Shown here piece after piece: positions 1-5,453 of a DNA stretch of 5,453 bases. Numbering within the stretch: the stretch's first letter is position 1; each line of letters opens with the position of its first letter. The DNA is from CAZTWC01 sp964617105 [NCBI: uncultured Myxococcia bacterium] (GTDB taxonomy: Bacteria > CAZTWC01), in NCBI GenBank assembly GCA_964617105.1, contig CAZTWC010000258.1, forward strand, positions 1 through 5,453, read 5' to 3'. A program made the translations under genes and the position numbers. Below the pieces are notes generated by a model, which saw only the letters and a program-made list of their open reading frames with translations, had not been told where the DNA came from and did not search any database.

Positions 1-395
1 CTGATGGGGTTGGGTTAGCCGCTCCCCAGGTTGGCGTGAACCAAAGAGTGATTGTAATCGACATCTCCCATGTGGATAAAGAAAAGAAACCGCTTGTTCT
101 TATCAACCCGGTAATTTCTTCCCAAAACGGAGAGATCACCTGGGAGGAAGGCTGCCTCTCTTTCCCTGGACTCAGAGCGGAAGTGACGCGAAGTGATAGT
201 ATCAAAGTCAAAGGGATGAACCGGGAGGGAAAAAAAGTGGAGATAGAGGCCTCAGGTTTATTGGCAGTGGCCCTTCAACACGAAATCGACCACTTAAACG
301 GTATCTTATTTATCGATCACTTAGGGCCGATAAAAAGACGGGTTATCAAGCACAAAATGAAAAAAATAAAAACCCAAATCCAAAAAGAGGGCTAA
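1..395 (+). CDS. def: Peptide deformylase, 3' part (5' end outside window)
   Basis: Peptide deformylase is a cytosolic metalloenzyme that removes the formyl group from the initiator methionine of new proteins. The reading frame enters from the left edge, with its first complete codon at base 3, and ends at TAA 393-395. All three family signatures are visible: motif 1 as GVGLAAPQ (bases 6-29), motif 2 as EGCLS with the metal-binding Cys (around 157-171), and motif 3 as QHEIDH, the HEXXH metal site (around 277-294). About 130 residues are present. A normal enzyme of about 165-175 residues would lack only its first 35-45 residues here, so the gene looks intact and merely cut by the window. The C-terminus is a short basic tail rich in Lys, common in the family. 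A GTG at base 36 lies after motif 1 and is not a plausible start. The next gene is convergent, so no downstream fmt partner is visible. Confidence 0.96.
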   Translation, partial: DGVGLAAPQVGVNQRVIVIDISHVDKEKKPLVLINPVISSQNGEITWEEGCLSFPGLRAEVTRSDSIKVKGMNREGKKVEIEASGLLAVALQHEIDHLNGILFIDHLGPIKRRVIKHKMKKIKTQIQKEG

Positions 396-457
396 CGCAA
401 CATAGTTGGCGTGTCAAAGAACGAGCAAGATATGGCGGGGATGATTGACCAGGACGA

Positions 458-907
458 TTAATATACCATCTCTTCTAATATGTCCTCAACCTGGGTTAGC
501 ACGGAATGATCAAATCTTTCTTCTGATAGTCCATCACATTCTAAATTGTCATCCAAGTTTGACTTAATAATCTCACGAATATTGTCAAAACCCTTAAAGA
601 GTAATTCATTGTATTCGGATATTATTTCAGGATCGTGGACATCCCTCAGGCGCATCAACAACTCTTTAAAAAAATATATCAATCGGTTGATGTTCTCAAG
701 GTGTTCTAAAAATTCATTATTAAAAATTTTTTCTATAAGAATATCGAGATCGTCGTAATAGGAAATAAGTAACTGGTCATCATCACTACCATATTTTTCT
801 GGATTCAGGTGATAGACTTCAATAAAAACCAATCTCTTCTCTAGATCGGAAAAATCATCATAAAAATCATCATAAAAATCTATTAATTCAGATCGGTAAA
901 AACTCAT
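458..907 (-). CDS. Hyperacidic small protein, unknown function
   Basis: I do not recognise this 149-residue protein. It has about 39 Asp/Glu against 13 Lys/Arg, so it is strongly negative. It is rich in Tyr, Phe, Leu and Ile, and appears mostly helical, with no signal peptide or membrane segment, so it is probably cytosolic. Near the N-terminus it carries a tandem FYDDFYDDF, encoded by a short 12-bp DNA repeat. The ATG at 905-907 is preceded by GAGAG, which overlaps the stop codon (TAGAGAG) of the upstream lipoprotein gene. The gap between the two genes is only 10 nt, so they are probably co-transcribed and perhaps translationally coupled. Its G+C is about 32% by hand count (bases 481-900), well below the roughly 50% of the neighbouring deformylase gene, which may indicate transfer or relaxed constraint. 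Small acidic proteins next to exported proteins can be immunity proteins, chaperones or DNA mimics, but nothing here selects among these. Confidence 0.75.
   Translation of the reverse strand: MSFYRSELIDFYDDFYDDFSDLEKRLVFIEVYHLNPEKYGSDDDQLLISYYDDLDILIEKIFNNEFLEHLENINRLIYFFKELLMRLRDVHDPEIISEYNELLFKGFDNIREIIKSNLDDNLECDGLSEERFDHSVLTQVEDILEEMVY
850..880. repeat. 12-bp tandem microrepeat inside the acidic gene
   Basis: The unit AAAAATCATCAT occurs twice in full (850-861 and 862-873), followed by seven bases of a third copy (874-880). Because the unit is a multiple of three, copy changes would keep the reading frame. On the minus strand it encodes the repeated acidic and aromatic residues (YDDF-type) near the N-terminus of the acidic protein. 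Confidence 0.85.
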
Positions 908-917
908 GAACAGCTCT

Positions 918-2489
918 CTATTCTTTGTCCTGTTGATCAGGGAATGATATTTCTCCTAACTCTTTTTCAACCAGTCTAATATTCCGTTGAAGCGTATTAG
1001 TATACCGATTACCGGAAAAATTTTCCAGCAAGTTTTTTAATATGCTTAAAACTTTTTCTAAACGTTCTCTTCGTTTTAGCGGATCTTTCTCCCGCCGGGC
1101 TTGGGTAAACTGTTGGCCAGCCTTTTTACGTTCCTGGGAGATAAAAAGAGTTTCACATTGTTGAAGTTTTTCGAAAGCTTGTTTCTCTATCCTGGTTCCA
1201 ATTAATTGTTTAAACTCATGGATAGCCGCCAAAAAGTCACCCGATTTCATCTTCTCCAGTCCATCTGAAAAAATAGCCTTCTCCTTCTCCTCCTCCAACT
1301 GACTTCGGTTATTTTCCTGAAACCGCTCTTTTTCAAAAATATCATTCAGCCGGAACCGAATCTTTTCCTCCTCCTGAGAATTAGGCAAATACTTGAGGGC
1401 CAGGTCTAGTTTTTGTCTGGCCAAAGCCAGGTTATTCGGCAATACTTGTTCCGCCTCAGCCAAAAGTTGCTCTCGTCTATTGTCAATGGAATACTTCAGT
1501 TGTCTCTTTAGGTCCAAAGCCAGGTTGATATGCGTCTCGTTAAAATCACCAAGGAGCAACTTTTCCAGGTCCAGGTAGATATTCACCGGATCTTCTTCCC
1601 GTTGTAAACGGTCTTTTAATTGATACAATATCTTAAGGCCAGTATTATCCTGTTCTATGTATGCCTGCTGAATAAGTTCCAGTTTTTCCTGACATATTTG
1701 ATCAAATTTTTCTCCCTGCTGGTGTAATTGAAGCACCTGCTTATAAATCTTTTCCGCTTTTTCAAATTGCTTCAAATTGAAATAGTAATCAGCTAAATTT
1801 GAAAGGATAAATATTCTTGACGGCGGTGCTGCTTTTAGATGGTCTTGCTGTAAAAATATTTCAATCTCCATGACGCCATCCTGAAAATACCCGGTTTTTC
1901 CAAGAGCCAATCCCACATATAACTGATCTAAAGGCTGCCAGGACAGTTCTACCCCTGGTTCTTTCTTTTTTTGATAATAATAAGAAGTAATCGCCCGATA
2001 ATCCTCTTGCAGAAAAAGTTGCTTTATAGGAGGAGATTGTTCTTTATCCACGGCTACTTCTGCGGATTCCTCTACCGGGATATGCTCAGGGTCAATAATT
2101 TTTTGCTGTTCTGGTCCCAATATTTGGGGATACGTCAGTAAAGGAGAGTAACAATCAGAGTACCAGGCCAAAAATTTATTAGCCATAGTGATTGATTGCA
2201 ATCTGTTTTGCTCCTTTTTGGCATGTAAAATATCTCTAAGGGAAGAGGACTGCCTAAGACACTCTTTCTCTTTGGAAAGCGGATCCTGGGAAGTAATATT
2301 TTGCTGGAAGTATTCTATTTTTTCGATAAATGCTTTAGCGGGAAAACCGGTTTTTTCCTCTTGAGGAAAAGGCGGTTCAATATCTTTCTTGCCAAAAATG
2401 GTTGGAAATTTGCTGCAAGATAGTAGTGAAAAAGCCAAAAACAGTGTGAAGATAAGGAATAGTGATAAGATCGGAAGAAACCTATCCAT
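918..2489 (-). CDS. Probable lipoprotein with TPR-like helical repeats
   Basis: This protein of about 523 residues is probably exported and lipid-anchored. From the chosen ATG at 2487-2489 it begins with a short charged N-terminus (MDR), a hydrophobic segment of about 18 residues and the lipobox LLSC, putting the lipidated Cys at residue 25, which is typical for signal peptidase II. The frame is open upstream to an ATG at 2594, but that adds 35 residues before the signal peptide, and neither upstream ATG (2540, 2594) has a visible ribosome site. AGGA lies 12 nt before the chosen start, a slightly long spacing. The mature part is helical. Segments around residues 230-265 (DYYFNLKQFEKAEKIYKQVL) and 405-430 (SGDFLAAIHEFKQLI) look like tetratricopeptide repeats. 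Highly charged Glu/Lys/Gln coiled-coil-like stretches lie between and after them. The family is unknown to me; a scaffold or assembly role in the envelope is inference. It leads directly into the acidic gene. Confidence 0.82.
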   Translation of the reverse strand: MDRFLPILSLFLIFTLFLAFSLLSCSKFPTIFGKKDIEPPFPQEEKTGFPAKAFIEKIEYFQQNITSQDPLSKEKECLRQSSSLRDILHAKKEQNRLQSITMANKFLAWYSDCYSPLLTYPQILGPEQQKIIDPEHIPVEESAEVAVDKEQSPPIKQLFLQEDYRAITSYYYQKKKEPGVELSWQPLDQLYVGLALGKTGYFQDGVMEIEIFLQQDHLKAAPPSRIFILSNLADYYFNLKQFEKAEKIYKQVLQLHQQGEKFDQICQEKLELIQQAYIEQDNTGLKILYQLKDRLQREEDPVNIYLDLEKLLLGDFNETHINLALDLKRQLKYSIDNRREQLLAEAEQVLPNNLALARQKLDLALKYLPNSQEEEKIRFRLNDIFEKERFQENNRSQLEEEKEKAIFSDGLEKMKSGDFLAAIHEFKQLIGTRIEKQAFEKLQQCETLFISQERKKAGQQFTQARREKDPLKRRERLEKVLSILKNLLENFSGNRYTNTLQRNIRLVEKELGEISFPDQQDKE

Positions 2490-2490
2490 G

Positions 2491-2505
2491 AGGAAAATTT
2501 TTCCT
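2491..2505. promoter_or_regulatory. Inverted repeat covering the lipoprotein gene's ribosome site
   Basis: The 15 bases consist of AGGAAAA, one T, and TTTTCCT, a near-perfect inverted repeat directly before the chosen start at 2489. In the minus-strand mRNA it could form a 6-bp stem with a 3-nt loop that hides the AGGA ribosome site. The stem is mostly A-U, so it would be weak. AGGAAAAT recurs at 2514-2521, 23 bp away, about two helical turns, so a DNA operator is an alternative reading. Confidence 0.3.
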
Positions 2506-2584
2506 ATCTTACTAGGAAAATAGTTACTGCTTCTATTCATAATCAAAAAAAATCTGTAAATATTAAAAGAATAAGACCAGGTGA

Positions 2585-2613
2585 AAATTAACATAAATAC
2601 AGTTGTTGAGCAA
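2585..2613 (-). promoter_or_regulatory. Candidate promoter for the lipoprotein-acidic protein operon
   Basis: On the minus strand, TTGCTC (2608-2613) is followed after 17 bp by TAATTT (2585-2590), which is preceded by TGT as in an extended -10 element. Transcription would start near 2578, giving a leader of about 90 nt before the ATG at 2489. This start would lie downstream of the ATG at 2594, which supports the shorter protein. The match to consensus is modest. Confidence 0.3.
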
Positions 2614-2622
2614 GCTACCTGG

Positions 2623-2634
2623 AGTTCAAGAACT
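2623..2634. promoter_or_regulatory. 12-bp palindrome, possible operator
   Basis: AGTTC-AA-GAACT has perfect 5-bp arms around a 2-bp centre. It lies in the intergenic region between the divergent lipoprotein and STAS genes, just upstream of the candidate -35 for the lipoprotein gene. The position suits a regulator site for either gene, but only one copy is seen and the binding protein is unknown. Confidence 0.25.
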
Positions 2635-2667
2635 TATATTGGCTTTTTTTAAACTCCGGCACAGTCA

Positions 2668-2698
2668 TTGCATAAAATTTAGAACAGATTCATATTAA
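2668..2698 (+). promoter_or_regulatory. Weak candidate promoter for the STAS gene
   Basis: TTGCAT (2668-2673) is followed by the AT-rich CATATTAA, giving either CATATT (2691-2696, 17-bp spacer) or TATTAA (2693-2698, 19-bp spacer) as the -10. A start near 2703 would give a leader of about 30 nt. The -35 matches only three of six consensus bases, so this rests mainly on position. Confidence 0.22.
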
Positions 2699-2733
2699 TA
2701 ATCTAAAACTGCTACTGACACCAGGAGTTCCCC

Positions 2734-3072
2734 ATGACCATTCAAAAGCAGCGGCTCGGTAAAATCATTGTAATCAATGTAAAAGGAGAAATGAATCTGG
2801 TAACCCAGAAAGATCTCTACCAAAAATTGAAACAGTTAATCGCCAAAGGCAATTATTTCATCATTCTCAACATGGAAGATGTCATTTTTATGTCACAGTA
2901 CATGTTGCTGGTGATTGCCGCCATCTATAACATGCTCAAAGCTAAAGACGGATTTCTCAAGGTGGCCGGTGTAAAAAACACTGCCCGTGACCTTTTTGAC
3001 ACCTCCAACCTGAATAAAATGGTTGATGTTTTTGACTCGGTTGACGATGCCCTGGGCAGTTGCATTGAGTAA
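2734..3072 (+). CDS. Single-domain STAS protein, degenerate phosphosite
   Basis: The 112 residues fit one STAS domain, the fold of SpoIIAA-type anti-sigma-factor antagonists, which normally bind an anti-sigma kinase and are switched by phosphorylation. The fold shows in the strand IIVINVKGEMN (about 11-21), the helix TQKDLYQKLKQLI (24-36), the strand YFIILNMEDVIFM (41-53), and a C-terminal block GFLKVAGV...RDLFDTSNL...VFDSVDDAL that matches the family pattern. The conserved D-S-S-G after the FM is replaced by SQYM (residues 54-57), so the standard phosphorylatable serine is missing. The ATG at 2734 has AGGAG at 2723-2727 with 6 nt spacing, a good ribosome site. The protein is cytosolic. No kinase, phosphatase or sigma factor gene is adjacent: it is flanked by minus-strand envelope genes. 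A structural or constitutively active antagonist role is inference. Confidence 0.85.
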   Translation: MTIQKQRLGKIIVINVKGEMNLVTQKDLYQKLKQLIAKGNYFIILNMEDVIFMSQYMLLVIAAIYNMLKAKDGFLKVAGVKNTARDLFDTSNLNKMVDVFDSVDDALGSCIE

Positions 3073-3098
3073 AACACTAATTGTCCGTCCGAAAACAA

Positions 3099-4304
3099 TC
3101 AATAAATCTCAAAATAGAACATAAAAGAGAAATAGATCTGTCCTCTGGCTCCGAGCAAACTTTTAGGTGGGTTTGGAAAGGGCTGCGCTTTGTTAAAGGC
3201 ATTGATGGCTTCATGGTCGAGAAATGCCAATCCACTGGAATTCTTCACCGATATATCATTTAAAGAACCATCGTCATTTAATACCACCTGCAAAACCGTT
3301 ATTCTGTCTTTTCTCCCATAAATCCGGCCGCTAGGATCTCTTTTTCGGTATTCCACAATTGGATTCCAGTGCTGACTGATGCCCTTCTTTATCCGGTTAA
3401 AATAAGAGGCATATTTAAACTGGCGGGAATTGAGCAAGGTGGCTTCTGATTCCTCCACATCTTCCAGATAATCATTGGCAGGATCGCCTGATACTAAAGA
3501 GATAGTTTCGGGAGATGGCTTCAGCATAGCCAGGGTAGGAATAGATTTTTTTCCGCCTCTGCTGGTAGAACTTTCCTGCATCTTCTCATCTTGGCCTTCC
3601 TGGAGGTTAACATTTAAATTCTTGGAGTTTCCAACCACGGAATCTTTGCTTTTCCTATTGTTAAATAACCCATCCAGGCTGAAATCCAATTTTAATCCCC
3701 CTATCTTCTCTATATTGGGGATCTCCAATTTCAGTGCTGGTGGTTCAGCCAATTGTTCCTCATCCTCTATTTCATTACCGGAAAAATCCAGAGCCAGCAA
3801 TTTTCTACGGGCAATCTCTTTAGCAATTTTTGCGGATTGCTGTTTTTCATCACGGGTAGTCGATGGAACGGCTGCGTGTCGATGGTAACGATTGCTTCTA
3901 TATCTGCTTTTGGTCTCCTTCTTAACGCTGCTGTCATGCTCACTTAAATATTTGGTCTCTTTGGGAGGTGGTGTTTCTTTGACAGGGACATTCTCCACCA
4001 CTTGTCCTTCCGGCATTTTTTCCGGTTTTTCAAATTTCTTTTTCTCCTTTTTCTTCTCCTTTTTTTTAAAAAATTTTCTTTTGCCAGCAGAATTTTTTCT
4101 TTTCCGCCACTGTTTCGATGGACGTTTTCGAAAATTTTTAGTCGATGAGTTAGAACTGGTCAGGGTAACTGCTACCAGGCGACGGGGACTTTCAATTTTA
4201 GGCAACCGGTTAAAAAGAGGCAGGGAGGCCAAATGGATCAAAATGGCCAGCAATATAAAACCGGCCAAATTCTTATAATGATTTGTCTCCTTAGAAGGTA
4301 ACAT
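3099..4304 (-). CDS. TonB/TolA-like energy-transducing protein
   Basis: This 401-residue protein has TonB-family architecture. A short cytoplasmic N-terminus leads to one membrane segment (about 12-31) that includes His24, in a place comparable to the SxxxH motif of E. coli TonB although Ala replaces the Ser. Next come a VAVTLTS strand (about 44-50), an extremely basic tract (about 56-97) with repeated KKKE units, a short Pro/Glu/Lys part and a long low-complexity linker. The C-terminal domain (about 300-401) has YFNRIKKGISQHW, VVLNDDGSLNDISVKNSSG and LDHEAINAFNKAQPFPNPP, a pattern typical of TonB C-terminal domains of the TonB_2 type. It would sit in the inner membrane and span the periplasm to an outer-membrane partner, powered by ExbB/ExbD-like proteins not seen here. 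The ATG at 4302-4304 has AAGG 8 nt upstream. Its stop lies 26 bp from the convergent STAS stop. Substrate or partner cannot be told. Confidence 0.87.
   Translation of the reverse strand: MLPSKETNHYKNLAGFILLAILIHLASLPLFNRLPKIESPRRLVAVTLTSSNSSTKNFRKRPSKQWRKRKNSAGKRKFFKKKEKKKEKKKFEKPEKMPEGQVVENVPVKETPPPKETKYLSEHDSSVKKETKSRYRSNRYHRHAAVPSTTRDEKQQSAKIAKEIARRKLLALDFSGNEIEDEEQLAEPPALKLEIPNIEKIGGLKLDFSLDGLFNNRKSKDSVVGNSKNLNVNLQEGQDEKMQESSTSRGGKKSIPTLAMLKPSPETISLVSGDPANDYLEDVEESEATLLNSRQFKYASYFNRIKKGISQHWNPIVEYRKRDPSGRIYGRKDRITVLQVVLNDDGSLNDISVKNSSGLAFLDHEAINAFNKAQPFPNPPKSLLGARGQIYFSFMFYFEIY
4035..4073. repeat. Lys-rich low-complexity tract with T8A6 homopolymers
   Basis: Within the TonB-like gene this stretch encodes tandem Lys/Glu units (residues about 78-90). 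It includes a run of eight T (4060-4067) immediately followed by six A (4068-4073). Such runs are prone to slippage by polymerase and to sequencing indels. The reading frame is intact through it in this sequence. Confidence 0.7.
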
Positions 4305-4345
4305 ATTCTTAACCTTATTGTATCAACACCTACAATCTATATATA

Positions 4346-4374
4346 ATTATAGCTGAATAGGCGGTAAATGGCAA
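4346..4374 (-). promoter_or_regulatory. Sigma70-like promoter for the TonB-like gene
   Basis: On the minus strand, TTGCCA (4369-4374) and a perfect TATAAT (4346-4351) are separated by exactly 17 bp. Transcription would start near 4339, giving a leader of about 35 nt that contains the AAGG ribosome site (4313-4316) before the ATG at 4304. This is the best promoter match in the window. Confidence 0.65.
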
Positions 4375-4460
4375 ATCTTAAAGAGCCTTTCTCAACCCAT
4401 CTCTGTCAACCCGGCATTAAAAAAGCCCGGAGTTTTAAACCAGATAGGTTCTATTTTTTC

Positions 4461-4489
4461 TTGAGCATTGCCAACTATGTATGTAAAAT
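4461..4489 (+). promoter_or_regulatory. Sigma70-like promoter for the surface-protein gene
   Basis: TTGAGC (4461-4466) and TAAAAT (4484-4489) are separated by 17 bp. A start near 4496 leaves a leader of about 30 nt with AAGGG (4511-4515) before the GTG at 4525. An overlapping alternative is TTGCCA (4468-4473) with TAAATT (4492-4497) at 18 bp. The promoter points away from the TonB-like gene's promoter. Confidence 0.5.
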
Positions 4490-4524
4490 ACTAAATTAGA
4501 AAAAAGCATCAAGGGATAATATCT

Positions 4525-5453
4525 GTGGAAATTGACCAAACATCATCCTTACCAGGCTACTTTGCAAAGCCCCTGCCTGCAGAGACGGTGATACCTCTCT
4601 TAGCCATGGGGAGTGTCATTCTAATTGTACTGATTTTTTTCCTGGGGGTTTGGGGCTGTCATTATGCTGAACCTCAGAAAGGCGTGACTCCGGTGGTGGT
4701 CAGCAACTACCAATCTGGTTATATCCACCTGGGCGCTACCATAACCCTGACCTCTCTGCAAAAGGGGGTGGTTATCCAGGTTGGCGCCAGCAGCGAGGCG
4801 AATGCTGTGGCTCCGGACAGGTGGGAAGAGCGAGCAGAGTTTACTTTTGAACATTTGGGACCGAATAAAATTTTTGCCCGCGGGCTTAAAGAGGGCAAGG
4901 TATTGAAACCATATTTTACCTATCTATACCAGATAGTAGAGAGCTATCCCGGCGTGGGAACCGACCCGGATTCAGAGGGCATAAGCGCTGAAAATAAGCA
5001 AATCAAAGCCTGGGCAAAGGGGTATCGTAATTACCAGCCCGGAGGTGGGGTGGGTGTTCGGTGGCAAACCCCGGAAAAGGCTTTGGGCCGGGCAAAAGGA
5101 GACAGCCATCATATAGTTTCCCTGGGAGATGCTGGTGAAATCACCCTTACTTTTTCTCCAGCCATTGCCAATGGTCCGGGGCCAGATTTCGCTGTATTCG
5201 AAAACTCCTTTTCCAGTGGAAAGAACAATATCTTTGCAGAACTGGCCTTTGTGGAGGTCAGTTCTGATGGAAAACATTTTTTACGGTTTGACTGTGTATC
5301 CAACATTCCCAAGCCAGTAGAACCTTACGCAGCCATAGATCCCCGCCAGGTATACGGAGTTGCTGGAACTCAGCCTAATGCTTTTGGCAATTTTTTTGGC
5401 TCTCCCTTTGATCTGGCTTGGCTGGTCAACAAAAAAGAGGTAGTCCTGGGCCA
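4525..5453 (+). CDS. Membrane-anchored surface protein, 5' part (runs off right edge)
   Basis: The frame is open to the right edge; 309 complete codons are present from GTG 4525. That GTG has AAGGG 9 nt upstream and follows a promoter candidate. The alternative ATG 4606 would leave a compact signal peptide but has no ribosome site and no N-terminal positive charge. Residues about 28-44 form a hydrophobic segment ending in VWGC, so Cys45 could be lipidated, although Trp before the Gly is unusual. Residues about 54-137 resemble the beta-sandwich found at the C-terminus of chitobiase-type proteins (ATITLTS ... IFARGLKEGK). From about 141 onward the protein matches a family usually named 'cell surface protein': SLGDAGEITLTF, NGPGPDFAVFENSF (216-229), FAELAFVEVSSDG and a later AIDPRQVYGVAG. 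It is probably exposed at the envelope. Ligand binding and a link to the divergent TonB-like protein are inference. Confidence 0.78.
   Translation, partial: MEIDQTSSLPGYFAKPLPAETVIPLLAMGSVILIVLIFFLGVWGCHYAEPQKGVTPVVVSNYQSGYIHLGATITLTSLQKGVVIQVGASSEANAVAPDRWEERAEFTFEHLGPNKIFARGLKEGKVLKPYFTYLYQIVESYPGVGTDPDSEGISAENKQIKAWAKGYRNYQPGGGVGVRWQTPEKALGRAKGDSHHIVSLGDAGEITLTFSPAIANGPGPDFAVFENSFSSGKNNIFAELAFVEVSSDGKHFLRFDCVSNIPKPVEPYAAIDPRQVYGVAGTQPNAFGNFFGSPFDLAWLVNKKEVVLG

Noticed and set aside
395-412. Hairpin ACGCAAC-ATA-GTTGGCGT just after the def stop
   Set aside because: The stem has a bulged G and no T-run follows directly on either strand, so it is not supported as an intrinsic terminator.
30-419. 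GTTGGCGTG present both in def motif 1 (30-38) and after its stop (405-413)
   Set aside because: Only nine bases match exactly and the surrounding similarity is loose; chance is the simplest explanation for a partial-duplication look.
411-461. Short open frame GTG to TAA of 16 codons after def
   Set aside because: It has no clear ribosome site and is too short to support, and its end overlaps the stop of the convergent gene. I treat it as intergenic.
2617-2730. Near-identical ACCTGGAGTTC (2617-2627) and ACCAGGAGTTC (2720-2730)
   Set aside because: The second copy contains the STAS ribosome site and the first overlaps the palindrome. With one mismatch in 11 bases and no further copies, it is likely coincidental.
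3475-4278. Long plus-strand open frames antisense to the TonB-like gene
   Set aside because: They are mirror images of the low-complexity Lys/Ser-rich gene on the minus strand, with no ribosome sites or recognisable domains.
4411-4460. CCCGG direct/inverted repeats around A6, and a weak AACC/GGTT hairpin before a T-run, read as a terminator
   Set aside because: The stems are only 4-5 bp or bulged, and the position upstream of both divergent genes does not fit termination of either.
4305-4524. Possible cobalamin or other riboswitch upstream of the surface-protein gene
   Set aside because: No B12-box-like or other conserved riboswitch core was visible, and the predicted leader of about 30 nt is too short to hold one.
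4621-5312. Minus-strand open frames opposite the surface-protein gene
   Set aside because: The plus-strand frame has clear domain patterns, a ribosome site and a promoter; the minus frames are short and show no family features.

Overview
The window looks like chromosomal DNA from a diderm (Gram-negative) bacterium. It encodes a TonB-type energy-transducing protein, a probable lipoprotein with a clear lipobox, and a surface protein with an N-terminal membrane segment. The style of the TonB C-terminal domain and of the surface protein resembles proteins I associate with Desulfobacterota and other former Deltaproteobacteria. That assignment is recalled family resemblance, not a search result.

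Layout: (1) bases 1-395, plus strand, are the 3' part of a peptide deformylase gene (def), cut by the left edge. (2) Bases 458-2489, minus strand, hold two closely spaced genes: a long helical TPR-like lipoprotein, followed 10 nt later by a very acidic, AT-rich 149-residue protein of unknown function. (3) Bases 2734-3072, plus strand, encode a small single-domain STAS protein (anti-sigma-factor-antagonist type) that lacks the usual phosphorylatable serine motif. (4) Bases 3099-4304, minus strand, encode a TonB/TolA-like protein with a membrane anchor, a very basic linker and a TonB C-terminal domain. (5) Bases 4525-5453, plus strand, begin a membrane-anchored or lipidated surface protein that runs off the right edge.

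The TonB-like gene and the surface-protein gene diverge from a 220-bp intergenic region with back-to-back sigma70-like promoters. This suggests, as inference, an envelope or TonB-dependent uptake locus whose receptor and ExbB/ExbD partners may lie outside the window. The STAS gene and the lipoprotein gene diverge from a second, 244-bp intergenic region containing a 12-bp palindrome and weak promoter candidates. G+C content varies: hand counts give about 50% in the first 240 bases of def and about 32% in most of the acidic gene (bases 481-900), while the surface-protein gene is about 54% over bases 5041-5160. I see no rRNA, tRNA, CRISPR array, insertion sequence or recognisable riboswitch, and no convincing intrinsic terminator. 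The most unusual items are the degenerate STAS protein, the hyperacidic orphan and the divergent TonB/surface-protein pair. None of these proves a new system from sequence alone.
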